Numbered from the stretch's first letter, positions 32,430 to 45,739 are shown. The stretch is 64,000 bases of DNA from Lateolabrax maculatus (GCA_031216445.1 CM062212.1:23458501-23522500); one strand, 5' to 3'. The notes: generated from the letters alone by a model not told the origin. Translations and numbers: made by a program.

Positions 32430-32601
32430 CGCCGGCTTTTTTTTTTTTTTTCCCGACCTGTGGGCATGCGCAACTCCGTCCTCTCTACGCCTGACGGTAT
32501 GTCAACAACACACCCGCAACGGACGAGGAGCTGGACCTAATCCCTGCAACAGCACTCGTTAAGGTTATTTTCAGCATTCTTGTGCTTGGCACACTCATTT
32601 G
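32430..32601 (+). promoter_or_regulatory. Candidate promoter and non-coding exon 1 (unit 4)
   Basis: GCATGCGCA at 32464-32472; donor TTG|gtgagt at 32601/32602. Confidence 0.45.
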
Positions 32602-33121
32602 GTGAGTAATATTTTACCCTTGTTTAGACCGTTTTCTTTCTGTAAGTAAGCGCCATATTTTTCGTGCTTGCTAGTAATGATGTGTGTTGTAATGTCAGCT
32701 AACGCTGCCTCAGAGCTATATAGCTCTGAGCTAGCTGAACTATATTATGGACATAACGTGTCTTACTTTTGTCACGTTAAAGTTGAGGAGAAACTTTAGT
32801 GTAGCGGTCGCGGGCGTGCTCGTCACGTGCACGCGCACACCCGCTGTCGGAGTTGATTTTTTTTTCTGAGGCCAGTCATCTATGAGTACTCACTCACGAT
32901 GAGAGACTGATCCCGGCGGTTTGTGAGTTTCCATGAGCAGGAGGGCATTCACATGGCAGAACATCAGAACAAGTCTGGATGTATCATTTTATTTTACGTT
33001 CGGCTGTTAAGTTAGGACTATGCTAACTTAATGTTATTTTATTTAACCCTCCTCACTTAACACTAGTCATATTTGTAGCTGTGTCGTTTCCATGGTTACC
33101 ACGTTTAGCGCGCCCAATGAG
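32602..33121 (+). other. Intron 1, left part, with 20-bp palindrome (unit 4)
   Basis: No gene. Palindrome with half tcagagctat near 32710-32729. Confidence 0.5.
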
Positions 33122-33767
33122 CCGGTCACCCGCTCCACTCAGTGTGATCATTCTGCAGGATCAATGAACTGTCAGCGTGTTTAATCAATCATAACTCTGA
33201 ATACTAAACTGATTTTCACGGGATTGTTTAATGCAAACGTCACACATGTATATATAATATATATATATATATATTATATATACAGATATATAGGGAGAGA
33301 GAGATAGATAGATAGATATAGATTTTCATTTTTTTATATATATATGTAGATATACATATTCATTTTTTCTGAGATCTAACTTCTGTCTATTGTGTTTTAT
33401 CTTATATTGATGTATAATGTTGTATTGTTTCTTCATTTTTCAACTTATTAAAATAGCTGAGTAGTACACAATCTGCTTCTGCTTCTCTATCATATATTAG
33501 TGTTTTTATATATATGTGTGTGTGTGTGTGTATTATATTATATCATACATAGCATATATCACATACCAGAATATTCTATTACCGTTATGCCTATTATGTA
33601 TATTAAAATACGCCGAATCATGTGTCCGGTATCATGCCTACATGTATGACGTTTGCAGAAAAAAATCCCGTGAAAATCAGTTTAGTATTCAGAGTTATGA
33701 TTAATTAAATGCATTGACACTTCATTGTACCTGCAGACAGATTACACTGAGTGGAGCGGGTGACCGG
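33122..33767. mobile_element. Element with 127-bp inverted-repeat arms (unit 4)
   Basis: Arms are at about 33122-33248 and 33641-33767, with microsatellites between. Confidence 0.7.
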
Positions 33768-33995
33768 TCCAAGATGGCGGCCCCACGTCTCGTCAGCGCC
33801 AATAGGCAGTAGCGGTCGATGCGGCGTCTACTCTTTATATGTCTATGCCGCACACTGTTTACTTGCGCAGTGCTTGTCTGATCACACGAGGAGTGCAGTG
33901 AGAGCCCGCAGATCAGATTTGGGACAGACAAAAGGGTCTCCCTGTCTGTCTTTTTATCATAGCCTGTTACCATTGCTGGCATACTCAGTGGCCTA
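33768..33995 (+). promoter_or_regulatory. Second candidate promoter, YY1-type motif (unit 4)
   Basis: aagatggcgg at 33771-33780. Confidence 0.35.
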
Positions 33996-34163
33996 AGTTA
34001 TTCTTTAAGGTTATGTTGTCTAGAATATGTACATTACAATAGTCTTTGTGGGTAATAGGCCTATGTTACAGTTTTCACTTGTACTGGAAACAAGATGTTT
34101 ATGAGTTGTGGTGAGCTTTGGTTGTGTTAAATTGTTGTATTCTTCTTAACTGTCCCCTTCCAG

Positions 34164-34210
34164 GCTCAGGCAGATGGTGATCAATCCACAGTTCCCTTGA
34201 TACCACATAA
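34164..34210 (+). other. Predicted non-coding exon 2 (unit 4)
   Basis: Acceptor and donor are intact, 47 bp. Confidence 0.55.
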
Positions 34211-34461
34211 GTGAGTCATTTACCATTTACCTTTTGTACTGCTGTGTTCATTTGGTAGCTGTTCTTGTCTTAAAGAAGTGAAATGATTAAAAGCTTGATA
34301 ATTAGATAGATTTTTGCAAGGATTTAGTTTTTTTCTGTTGCTCTGGTATTTCAAGTCTGATACTGCATGTTAGTGTTTTTGTTTTTTGTTTCTATTTTGC
34401 CGGGCTTGATGCTAAAATGATCTTTTCTTTTCAGATTTTTCAAGAAGACAAAAAACTTCCT

Positions 34462-35193
34462 ATGCAGTGGTTGTGTAAGTACTGCACATTTTGTGCTGAA
34501 AAGAGGTGCTTCTTACTTAAGCATTACCGCTTAAAACACGGGTGCCACACTCGAATATCACCACTACCGTGCCTTTATAAGGAGTGCCTGTGCACATTTA
34601 AATCTTTCAATGCACTCAAAGTCCACTTATCAACATGGCACACTCAAAAGGACCTGGGGAACGTGGGTGAAACTGCTTTCCATTGTCAGCTGTGTGACTT
34701 TGTGGAGCCTTGCACTGGAGCTGACTTTTTTACCCATTTACGAAGACATTTGAAGCTGAAGCAAAAGGTTTCCTGTCCATATCAAGGCTGTAGCTTTCAG
34801 AGCAATGTTTATTCAACCTTTAATGCACATAAAAGCAAAGAACATCAAGACCACAATAAGATGGCATTCAAACCTGAAATTGTGTCACATAATGTACTTG
34901 AGGTACCTCCACCTAATATAAATATTCAACCTGAGGATAGTGCCCCTGAAACTGATCAGGTTGAGTTTGAGGTTACTGAGCTCAATGAAGATGTGGGAGA
35001 CTTGGAGAGTCAGTTGGAACATAATGTAGCTGCTGTTTTTCTGAAAATGTCATCGATTCTTAACATCTCTGAAAATGCCCTGCAAGAAGTTATAGAGCAG
35101 ATCAACCAAATTTATGTGCTTTCACAGCCATTGTTACATACCTCGGTTGGAAAAATACTAAATCAACATTGTGGAGATGTTGAGGACTCTTAA
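34462..35193 (+). CDS. Four-finger C2H2 protein, truncated (unit 4)
   Basis: 243 codons, exon start 34435, all zinc ligands kept. The translation is identical to units 5, 6, 7 and 8. Of the copies with both candidate promoters and an undamaged fourth finger, this and unit 1 are the best candidates for expression. Confidence 0.55.
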   Translation: MQWLCKYCTFCAEKRCFLLKHYRLKHGCHTRISPLPCLYKECLCTFKSFNALKVHLSTWHTQKDLGNVGETAFHCQLCDFVEPCTGADFFTHLRRHLKLKQKVSCPYQGCSFQSNVYSTFNAHKSKEHQDHNKMAFKPEIVSHNVLEVPPPNINIQPEDSAPETDQVEFEVTELNEDVGDLESQLEHNVAAVFLKMSSILNISENALQEVIEQINQIYVLSQPLLHTSVGKILNQHCGDVEDS

Positions 35194-36611
35194 GTGAGTG
35201 AGATAGCTTAAGTATTTACTGAGAATAATGTATTCCTGAAATTCACTTCTACTAGGGGGTCATTGTCAACCACTAGCAAGCGAACATCATACATTTGAAA
35301 AGAATTCTCAGTGGTGACGCCTATTGAGTTTGTCCTAAAAAATGACAGGCAGACAGTTGTGTATATCCCCATACTAAAAATGCTGCAGACATTACTAAAC
35401 AATGGAGAAATTTTAGATAAGGCCATGTCATCTGAGACAAATTTGTCACAAGGATACAGATCTCACAGGGATGGTTACCGGTTTAAAGACAATTCTCTCT
35501 TGACAGAGGAAGAATTCAGGATTGCTCTTTTCTTGTACATAGATGATTTTGAGGTGGCTAAGCCCTTGGGAACCTCCAGAAAGAAACACAAGCTGCCATC
35601 TACTGGGTACTTGGAAATCTACACCCTAAATATCGCTCCTCTCTTCATTCCATTCAGCTTGCTCTACTCATCATCGCTGAAGATGATATCAGGAAGTTGA
35701 CTTTAAATGAGAGACCACAGTCTATTGAAGAATTAAAAGTGCAACTGGTAGATAAACTGTCACTGCAGTATGACTTTAAACTGCAGTATGAAGATCAAGA
35801 CTTCCATAATGCCCTCTGCAATTTGACTGAAATAACTGATTTACCTGAAAGAGCTACGCTCAAAATCATCCCTCTTGTGACTCTCCATTTAACCGCATTG
35901 TCATCACCCACCACAACATCAGACACTGAGTGCAGCACAGCAGACACTGAGATCCTGTCGACAGGAAGAGCATCACCATCGCTAAGACAACAGTGGCCAG
36001 ATTTCTTTGACATACCCAATTTCTCAGTTGATGTTGACTATAGACTCAGACAGGCAGATCTTGCCTTTATGAAGGATGGAACACGTATGACTCTACCACG
36101 AGATATGAAGCATGACATACTAGAAAAGCTTGCTGAGACGATGTACAGTTTCAAGGCTTACCCTAAAGATGATGACTTCAGCAGTGTTGCAAAAGCACTA
36201 ATTAGCAAACACCCCTGCCTCACTGAGCCTGGACCACACAGATGGTATGGCTGGAAAAACAGCCTTAAATTATCGCACAAAGCTTCAAAAAGCTGGATGT
36301 GAGGATGTAGCAATCAATGGAGGCAAAAGAAGTAAAGGCAACCCAGAAGGAGAATCCTCAAGCAAGAATATCAAACGGCCAAAAAGAGGTGAAGCAAACT
36401 CCCTACCTAACTTACCTGAAGGACATGATGAAACAAGCCTTGAAAATGCCAGAAAGGTTCTCGTGGAAGAAATGAAGAAGAAACAACCCAATGGCACTCT
36501 CATCTCACAAATGATGGACCAATCATTCCCACTACGCAGACAAGAAATTGTAGAAAAGGAACCTGCTGTACAGAACATTGTTGAACGATGGCCAGCACTC
36601 TTCACAGACAG
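35194..36611 (+). pseudogene. Disabled remainder of coding exon 3 (unit 4)
   Basis: In addition to the shared lesions there is an extra in-frame TAA at 35209-35211 (AAA to TAA), found only here and in unit 5. ANSLPN replaces ANYLPN, also shared with unit 5. Confidence 0.75.
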
Positions 36612-36757
36612 GTAAACTATTTTTGTTCTCAACCAATAAAATAATGCCTATCAAAAAGAAATTCAAGGTGTGTGGCTAGAAATCCAAACACACTTGTTGG
36701 AATGTTAACACTTCTGCCATCTCTCCATCCCTACCCACCCCTCTCTCTACTTTTCAG

Positions 36758-37960
36758 GTGTTTGCTGAGTTCAACAGAATCGCAAGTAAGAATCTTGAGG
36801 GAGACTTCTTTGAGGCTCTGGACCAGTATACCCCACGTTTCATTGAACTTTTCAAAACAAGAAGGGGAACTGTTGGCCAGAAGCTCAGTGAGCTGATGCA
36901 GCACATGAGCTGGATGGTAAGTAGGTTAATTTTGCTTTTGATCTGTGTGATAGTTCATCAATCAAGTTCTAAATGAGATGATCCAGCCCAACCTATTCTA
37001 TTTCCTGTCTGACTTGTGCTTGTGCCTTGCAAATTACTCTGTTAACTGGTCTTTTCTCTCTCTGTGTATCATTAGACACCAGACGTGACAGTACTTCGCT
37101 CTGTTGTCCTCAAAGGCCTTCCTATTTTACTTGGTGACGACTCCAGTGAATTCTTCAAGACATGCTCTGTAAGTACTTGCACATAAGAAAAAGTTTGGTC
37201 TGCATTAAAATAGAACTATATCTGTGCTGACATAGAAGATGTAATTTTATCTGCACAATATACAATATACATTTTGTACAGTGATTGATGTATTTTGTAT
37301 GGCAATTCCTCCACAGCTAATCTGAGAGGTATTTAAACAGCCAGTAAATAAAAATGAAATTTGCCACATAAACGTTGTACACATTAATTAATTGTAAATC
37401 TAAGGAGCAGGAGTCCAGGCTGAAAAGTCAGTGTCACTGTTTAAGAATATATGGACCTTGTGGACCATAGCTTTAGTTTAATCATACCACATTTATTTTG
37501 TTGGTTATATTGTAACAATCCAGTGTGAACACATATTTAAAACCATATTCCCTAGCAAATGCTTTCAACATTAAAAATGAATGTTTAGAAGAGCATAAAT
37601 TGCCATGCTGAAGAATGTGTGTGTGTGTCTTTGTAGGGTACAGCGAGAGACGAGGCCCTAGAATGCACTGTCGGTGTGCTGACAGTTGTCAGTGAAGATA
37701 ATCCTCATGAGGGTCCAAGTTCAGTAGACCTCCAGCCCATCTCCACTGCCATCATTCTGGAGGGAGGTATCATCATGGATCATATAAAAAAACTTGCCTC
37801 AGGCAGTTTGTCTGTTATTTGGGCTTACATATGCTTTGCATTTGGATTACCCAAAATGCATGGCAAATACACTCAACTTCATTCAGACTGTGATGCTTGG
37901 ACTGGGAAAGAAAACCTCCCACCAAAACTGTTAACTTTGAAGAACAGTCTACTGGGTTAG
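36758..37960 (+). pseudogene. SAMD3-like pseudogene exons 4-6 (unit 4)
   Basis: Exons are 36758-36916, 37076-37168 and 37637-37960. Exon 5 reads KGLP (ggccttcct) where most copies read KGIP; unit 5 shares this. Confidence 0.75.
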
Positions 37961-39310
37961 ACCAGTAAAGAGCCATCAGCTGTCAGATAGCACTTTGTAA
38001 ATTATGCAGCAGTTAATGTTCTACTGTTATCAGAGAAAGTTTTATGCTTTCATGCAACTGAGCTGGCTTGTTTATGATCTCAAAAAAAAAAAAATTCTAT
38101 TAAAGTGTACCATGTTATGCTAGTATGCTAATGGTGGAAATAGCGCCACCTTGTGTTGCAAAGAGTTGTTAGATAATGTTGTCAGAAAGGAACCTAGCAA
38201 GGTTGACCTGTTTACATTTGTGTTTTGGGAAAACTTTTAATTATAGTAGTTATAATGTAGTACAAATACAAAACCCAAGGAGTGATGTTTTTCTGTGTTG
38301 GTTTAAACCTTGGACTGATGCTCGCTTTGGGACACAAAAGCATTTGTTGTACTTTCAGTTTTGATCAGAAATGCAATGATTTTGCATGCACTGAAGTCCT
38401 GTAATTATCAGGTGTTTACCTGTTTAATATTGTGAGACTGTTACATGCATAGAATTAGCTCACAAAAATGTGGTTTTATTTTTGCCATGTCCATGTCATG
38501 TTCTACAGTCAAATCAAACCACAAGTTTGTTGTTTAGCTGCTGTTTTGTACTTGAATGTACAAGAAAGTGATACTTGGGAACAGAACACTTGAGGCTGAA
38601 TAATAGATTTAATGCATATTGTTATTACAATAGCCTAACAGACATAGATCACACTATGAGCAATTTTACAACTAGCTTTAAAATACATTAAATATGACAA
38701 GAGGATAGAGAACAGTAATTTTATTGTTTATTGTAAGGTTATTACATGAGTGATAAAACACACATTTTATATTGGAGAATTGGAATCAAAAGTAACAATA
38801 GCGAACATTTATTGTTCAGCCTAGATCTGTCAGTGATGCAATTATTTTTTTAATAAATGTTGTAATGCAGCTGAACAAACCCAGTGAGTGTTCTTTTAAA
38901 GTATATGTTTGTGGTGTTTTTCCCTTTATTAGGTAATAACAGCTAAAATAGATAAGAAATGGGAGAAGGACAAGGACCCATTCAAGGAAATTGGTTTGTT
39001 TAATTTAACTGAACTGAAATGAACTGAAAAAAAATGAGTGAGTAGTAAGTAGTAGGTATCATAATTCTAAGTGGGGTTAAATTTGTATCAAGCAGTCCAC
39101 ACAAAATGAAAAAATTAAGTTAACACTAAGCATGGCTATTAAGTTACATGAACTTTTTTTTTTTTTTTTTAGTTGTACTACTTGATTTGGTACTGCACAC
39201 TTAAAATAAACAAGCTTTTCTAACTCACTATTCTTAAGATTACTTTGCTTAATTTGCAACGAGTTTGCATACTTTTTTTAAGTAAGGTCAACTAATTAGA
39301 TTTTACAGTG
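37961..39310 (+). other. 3' region to the right transposon end (unit 4)
   Basis: No gene. Private aatagcgaac and ttcagcctag near 38800-38820. Confidence 0.6.
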
Positions 39311-39669
39311 AGTATACGTACACACGTCTCCCGCAGAGCTATGTTGAAAGTCCCTCAATATTCAGTCGAGTATTGGCTAATGACCTGCAACACCTAGACG
39401 TGTCCAGTACAGTACTACAATATGTAGATGATCTCTTGATATGTAGCACCTCCAAAGCTCAATGTGCACAAGACTCAGTCTCAGCCCTGATGGCTTTAGA
39501 AAAGGGGGCTCACAAGGTGAGTAAAAATAAATTACAGTTTTGCCAGACACAGGTTGAATACTTAGGTAGACAACTCTGTGGCACTAAATGAGCTATAGTG
39601 CCCTCACAAATTGAGGCAGTATCGAAAGCTCCCAAACCACAAACGGTGAGACACATGTCGTCATTTCTG
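39311..39669 (+). pseudogene. ERV RT palm fragment with YVDDL (unit 4)
   Basis: Same as unit 1; TGA at 39589-39591. Confidence 0.85.
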
Positions 39670-39861
39670 CCATCTCAGCTTTACTAGAAGCCATACACCA
39701 TCCAAAAGTGTTAGCCATCATTAAATGCGTAGCTCATCAAAAAACGAATTCCCTGATAGCTAAAGGCAACAACTTAGCAGATGAAGCCGCAAAACGCATA
39801 GCTACACCCACCTGTATAGGACCACTGCTAGTAGCTGGAGATTGTGAACCACTGACAAACT
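39657..39861 (+). pseudogene. ERV RNase H C-terminal fragment (unit 4)
   Basis: Reads KCVAHQK, as in units 1 and 5-8. Confidence 0.8.
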
Positions 39862-39897
39862 TATATATATATGATATATATATATATATATATATAT
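39862..39897. repeat. (TA)n tract, 36 bp, one tgat interruption
   Basis: The interrupted form atatgatata occurs at the ends of units 4, 5, 6 and 7 and not at the ends of units 1, 2, 3 or 8. Confidence 0.95.
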
Positions 39898-39908
39898 GAG
39901 CTATATAT

Positions 39909-40229
39909 ATGTGCTGCTATGTAATAGCAGCACAACATCAGGCAAGTCCATATGCACATTCTGTATGGGCAAAAAGGGGGGCAAGTATAATCACTGAAGA
40001 AGGTCCATCACATGGGCTATGGCGAAGTGCACATGGACATATTGTCCTCCCAACATCTTTGGTACAGGTTGCTACACGTAGTGCGCATGGTCAGGACCAT
40101 TGCACAAGTGGGGAGGTGTTGAGACGCCTTCAAGCAGTCTGGTGGTCACCATTTTTCCGACCTGCGTTTGTAGCTGAGACAATTTTGCAAGGAAGGTTTT
40201 TTTCTGTTGCTCTGGTATTTCAAGTCTGA
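39909..40229 (+). pseudogene. Integrase N-terminal stub fused to the S deletion junction (unit 5)
   Basis: Integrase homology ends at 40183, then intron 2 with the same agg scar as in unit 2. Confidence 0.85.
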
Positions 40230-40330
40230 TACTGCATGTTAGTGTTTTTGTTTTTTGTTTCTATTTTGCCGGGCTTGATGCTAAAATGATCTTTTCTTTT
40301 CAGATTTTTCAAGAAGACAAAAAACTTCCT

Positions 40331-41062
40331 ATGCAGTGGTTGTGTAAGTACTGCACATTTTGTGCTGAAAAGAGGTGCTTCTTACTTAAGCATTACCGCT
40401 TAAAACACGGGTGCCACACTCGAATATCACCACTACCGTGCCTTTATAAGGAGTGCCTGTGCACATTTAAATCTTTCAATGCACTCAAAGTCCACTTATC
40501 AACATGGCACACTCAAAAGGACCTGGGGAACGTGGGTGAAACTGCTTTCCATTGTCAGCTGTGTGACTTTGTGGAGCCTTGCACTGGAGCTGACTTTTTT
40601 ACCCATTTACGAAGACATTTGAAGCTGAAGCAAAAGGTTTCCTGTCCATATCAAGGCTGTAGCTTTCAGAGCAATGTTTATTCAACCTTTAATGCACATA
40701 AAAGCAAAGAACATCAAGACCACAATAAGATGGCATTCAAACCTGAAATTGTGTCACATAATGTACTTGAGGTACCTCCACCTAATATAAATATTCAACC
40801 TGAGGATAGTGCCCCTGAAACTGATCAGGTTGAGTTTGAGGTTACTGAGCTCAATGAAGATGTGGGAGACTTGGAGAGTCAGTTGGAACATAATGTAGCT
40901 GCTGTTTTTCTGAAAATGTCATCGATTCTTAACATCTCTGAAAATGCCCTGCAAGAAGTTATAGAGCAGATCAACCAAATTTATGTGCTTTCACAGCCAT
41001 TGTTACATACCTCGGTTGGAAAAATACTAAATCAACATTGTGGAGATGTTGAGGACTCTTAA
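40331..41062 (+). CDS. Four-finger C2H2 protein, truncated (unit 5)
   Basis: 243 codons, exon start 40304, identical in translation to unit 4. No local promoter. Confidence 0.5.
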   Translation: MQWLCKYCTFCAEKRCFLLKHYRLKHGCHTRISPLPCLYKECLCTFKSFNALKVHLSTWHTQKDLGNVGETAFHCQLCDFVEPCTGADFFTHLRRHLKLKQKVSCPYQGCSFQSNVYSTFNAHKSKEHQDHNKMAFKPEIVSHNVLEVPPPNINIQPEDSAPETDQVEFEVTELNEDVGDLESQLEHNVAAVFLKMSSILNISENALQEVIEQINQIYVLSQPLLHTSVGKILNQHCGDVEDS

Positions 41063-42480
41063 GTGAGTGAGATAGCTTAAGTATTTACTGAGAATAATGT
41101 ATTCCTGAAATTCACTTCTACTAGGGGGTCATTGTCAACCACTAGCAAGCGAACATCATACATTTGAAAAGAATTCTCAGTGGTGACGCCTATTGAGTTT
41201 GTCCTAAAAAATGACAGGCAGACAGTTGTGTATATCCCCATACTAAAAATGCTGCAGACATTACTAAACAATGGAGAAATTTTAGATAAGGCCATGTCAT
41301 CTGAGACAAATTTGTCACAAGGATACAGATCTCACAGGGATGGTTACCGGTTTAAAGACAATTCTCTCTTGACAGAGGAAGAATTCAGGATTGCTCTTTT
41401 CTTGTACATAGATGATTTTGAGGTGGCTAAGCCCTTGGGAACCTCCAGAAAGAAACACAAGCTGCCATCTACTGGGTACTTGGAAATCTACACCCTAAAT
41501 ATCGCTCCTCTCTTCATTCCATTCAGCTTGCTCTACTCATCATCGCTGAAGATGATATCAGGAAGTTGACTTTAAATGAGAGACCACAGTCTATTGAAGA
41601 ATTAAAAGTGCAACTGGTAGATAAACTGTCACTGCAGTATGACTTTAAACTGCAGTATGAAGATCAAGACTTCCATAATGCCCTCTGCAATTTGACTGAA
41701 ATAACTGATTTACCTGAAAGAGCTACGCTCAAAATCATCCCTCTTGTGACTCTCCATTTAACCGCATTGTCATCACCCACCACAACATCAGACACTGAGT
41801 GCAGCACAGCAGACACTGAGATCCTGTCGACAGGAAGAGCATCACCATCGCTAAGACAACAGTGGCCAGATTTCTTTGACATACCCAATTTCTCAGTTGA
41901 TGTTGACTATAGACTCAGACAGGCAGATCTTGCCTTTATGAAGGATGGAACACGTATGACTCTACCACGAGATATGAAGCATGACATACTAGAAAAGCTT
42001 GCTGAGACGATGTACAGTTTCAAGGCTTACCCTAAAGATGATGACTTCAGCAGTGTTGCAAAAGCACTAATTAGCAAACACCCCTGCCTCACTGAGCCTG
42101 GACCACACAGATGGTATGGCTGGAAAAACAGCCTTAAATTATCGCACAAAGCTTCAAAAAGCTGGATGTGAGGATGTAGCAATCAATGGAGGCAAAAGAA
42201 GTAAAGGCAACCCAGAAGGAGAATCCTCAAGCAAGAATATCAAACGGCCAAAAAGAGGTGAAGCAAACTCCCTACCTAACTTACCTGAAGGACATGATGA
42301 AACAAGCCTTGAAAATGCCAGAAAGGTTCTCGTGGAAGAAATGAAGAAGAAACAACCCAATGGCACTCTCATCTCACAAATGATGGACCAATCATTCCCA
42401 CTACGCAGACAAGAAATTGTAGAAAAGGAACCTGCTGTACAGAACATTGTTGAACGATGGCCAGCACTCTTCACAGACAG
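41063..42480 (+). pseudogene. Disabled remainder of coding exon 3 (unit 5)
   Basis: Carries the extra TAA (41078-41080) and ANSLPN of unit 4. Confidence 0.75.
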
Positions 42481-42626
42481 GTAAACTATTTTTGTTCTCA
42501 ACCAATAAAATAATGCCTATCAAAAAGAAATTCAAGGTGTGTGGCTAGAAATCCAAACACACTTGTTGGAATGTTAACACTTCTGCCATCTCTCCATCCC
42601 TACCCACCCCTCTCTCTACTTTTCAG

Positions 42627-43829
42627 GTGTTTGCTGAGTTCAACAGAATCGCAAGTAAGAATCTTGAGGGAGACTTCTTTGAGGCTCTGGACCAGTATAC
42701 CCCACGTTTCATTGAACTTTTCAAAACAAGAAGGGGAACTGTTGGCCAGAAGCTCAGTGAGCTGATGCAGCACATGAGCTGGATGGTAAGTAGGTTAATT
42801 TTGCTTTTGATCTGTGTGATAGTTCATCAATCAAGTTCTAAATGAGATGATCCAGCCCAACCTATTCTATTTCCTGTCTGACTTGTGCTTGTGCCTTGCA
42901 AATTACTCTGTTAACTGGTCTTTTCTCTCTCTGTGTATCATTAGACACCAGACGTGACAGTACTTCGCTCTGTTGTCCTCAAAGGCCTTCCTATTTTACT
43001 TGGTGACGACTCCAGTGAATTCTTCAAGACATGCTCTGTAAGTACTTGCACATAAGAAAAAGTTTGGTCTGCATTAAAATAGAACTATATCTGTGCTGAC
43101 ATAGAAGATGTAATTTTATCTGCACAATATACAATATACATTTTGTACAGTGATTGATGTATTTTGTATGGCAATTCCTCCACAGCTAATCTGAGAGGTA
43201 TTTAAACAGCCAGTAAATAAAAATGAAATTTGCCACATAAACGTTGTACACATTAATTAATTGTAAATCTAAGGAGCAGGAGTCCAGGCTGAAAAGTCAG
43301 TGTCACTGTTTAAGAATATATGGACCTTGTGGACCATAGCTTTAGTTTAATCATACCACATTTATTTTGTTGGTTATATTGTAACAATCCAGTGTGAACA
43401 CATATTTAAAACCATATTCCCTAGCAAATGCTTTCAACATTAAAAATGAATGTTTAGAAGAGCATAAATTGCCATGCTGAAGAATGTGTGTGTGTGTCTT
43501 TGTAGGGTACAGCGAGAGACGAGGCCCTAGAATGCACTGTCGGTGTGCTGACAGTTGTCAGTGAAGATAATCCTCATGAGGGTCCAAGTTCAGTAGACCT
43601 CCAGCCCATCTCCACTGCCATCATTCTGGAGGGAGGTATCATCATGGATCATATAAAAAAACTTGCCTCAGGCAGTTTGTCTGTTATTTGGGCTTACATA
43701 TGCTTTGCATTTGGATTACCCAAAATGCATGGCAAATACACTCAACTTCATTCAGACTGTGATGCTTGGACTGGGAAAGAAAACCTCCCACCAAAACTGT
43801 TAACTTTGAAGAACAGTCTACTGGGTTAG
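42627..43829 (+). pseudogene. SAMD3-like pseudogene exons 4-6 (unit 5)
   Basis: Exons are 42627-42785, 42945-43037 and 43506-43829; KGLP in exon 5, as in unit 4. Confidence 0.75.
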
Positions 43830-45180
43830 ACCAGTAAAGAGCCATCAGCTGTCAGATAGCACTTTGTAAATTATGCAGCAGTTAATGTTCTACTGTTATC
43901 AGAGAAAGTTTTATGCTTTCATGCAACTGAGCTGGCTTGTTTATGATCTCAAAAAAAAAAAAATTCTATTAAAGTGTACCATGTTATGCTAGTATGCTAA
44001 TGGTGGAAATAGCGCCACCTTGTGTTGCAAAGAGTTGTTAGATAATGTTGTCAGAAAGGAACCTAGCAAGGTTGACCTGTTTACATTTGTGTTTTGGGAA
44101 AACTTTTAATTATAGTAGTTATAATGTAGTACAAATACAAAACCCAAGGAGTGATGTTTTTCTGTGTTGGTTTAAACCTTGGACTGATGCTCGCTTTGGG
44201 ACACAAAAGCATTTGTTGTACTTTCAGTTTTGATCAGAAATGCAATGATTTTGCATGCACTGAAGTCCTGTAATTATCAGGTGTTTACCTGTTTAATATT
44301 GTGAGACTGTTACATGCATAGAATTAGCTCACAAAAATGTGGTTTTATTTTTGCCATGTCCATGTCATGTTCTACAGTCAAATCAAACCACAAGTTTGTT
44401 GTTTAGCTGCTGTTTTGTACTTGAATGTACAAGAAAGTGATACTTGGGAACAGAACACTTGAGGCTGAATAATAGATTTAATGCATATTGTTATTACAAT
44501 AGCCTAACAGACATAGATCACACTATGAGCAATTTTGCAACTAGCTTTAAAATACATTAAATATGACAAGAGGATAGAGAACAGTCATTTTATTGTTTAT
44601 TGTAAGGTTATTACATGAGTGATAAAACACACATTTTATATTGGAGAATTGGAATCAAAAGTAACAATATCGAACATTTATTGTTCAGTCTAGATCTGTC
44701 AGTGATGCAATTATTTTTTTAATAAATGTTGTAATGCAGCTGAACAAACCCAGTGAGTGTTCTTTTAAAGTATATGTTTGTGGTGTTTTTCCCTTTATTA
44801 GGTAATAACAGCTAAAATAGATAAGAAATGGGAGAAGGACAAGGACCCATTCAAGGAAATTGGTTTGTTTAATTTAACTGAACTGAAATGAACTGAAAAA
44901 AAATGAGTGAGTAGTAAGTAGTAGGTATCATAATTCTAAGTGGGGTTAAATTTGTATCAAGCAGTCCACACAAAATGAAAAAATTAAGTTAACACTAAGC
45001 ATGGCTATTAAGTTACATGAACTTTTTTTTTTTTTTTTTTAGTTGTACTACTTGATTTGGTACTGCACACTTAAAATAAACAAGCTTTTCTAACTCACTA
45101 TTTTTAAGATTACTTTGCTTAATTTGCAACGAGTTTGCATACTTTTTTTAAGTAAGGTCAACTAATTAGATTTTACAGTG
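43830..45180 (+). other. 3' region to the right transposon end (unit 5)
   Basis: No gene. Starts like unit 4 (gttctactg), but near 44590 and 44670 matches other units, so a switch of sequence type lies between. Confidence 0.6.
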
Positions 45181-45539
45181 AGTATACGTACACACGTCTC
45201 CCGCAGAGCTATGTTGAAAGTCCCTCAATATTCAGTCGAGTATTGGCTAATGACCTGCAACACCTAGACGTGTCCAGTACAGTACTACAATATGTAGATG
45301 ATCTCTTGATATGTAGCACCTCCAAAGCTCAATGTGCACAAGACTCAGTCTCAGCCCTGATGGCTTTAGAAAAGGGGGCTCACAAGGTGAGTAAAAATAA
45401 ATTACAGTTTTGCCAGACACAGGTTGAATACTTAGGTAGACAACTCTGTGGCACTAAATGAGCTATAGTGCCCTCACAAATTGAGGCAGTATCGAAAGCT
45501 CCCAAACCACAAACGGTGAGACACATGTCGTCATTTCTG
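45181..45539 (+). pseudogene. ERV RT palm fragment with YVDDL (unit 5)
   Basis: Same structure; TGA at 45459-45461. Confidence 0.85.
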
Positions 45540-45731
45540 CCATCTCAGCTTTACTAGAAGCCATACACCATCCAAAAGTGTTAGCCATCATTAAATGCGT
45601 AGCTCATCAAAAAACGAATTCCCTGATAGCTAAAGGCAACAACTTAGCAGATGAAGCCGCAAAACGCATAGCTACACCCACCTGTATAGGACCACTGCTA
45701 GTAGCTGGAGATTGTGAACCACTGACAAACT
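45527..45731 (+). pseudogene. ERV RNase H C-terminal fragment (unit 5)
   Basis: Same fragment, with KCVAHQK. Confidence 0.8.
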
Positions 45732-45739
45732 TATATATA

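Larger units (their letters stand above)
31925..39310 (+). mobile_element. CMC/Chapaev-like insertion carrying a gene (unit 4)
   Basis: 7386 bp from CACTGTAAA to TTTACAGTG, flanked by agta at 31921-31924 and 39311-39314. Confidence 0.75.
28550..39898 (+). repeat. Tandem unit 4, long type
   Basis: Long unit of 11349 bp. The left half is nearly identical to unit 3. The right half shares variants with short unit 5: an extra in-frame TAA at 35209, the word caaactccc near 36395, aaaggccttcc in exon 5, and gttctactg in the 3' region. The unit is therefore mosaic. Confidence 0.95.
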
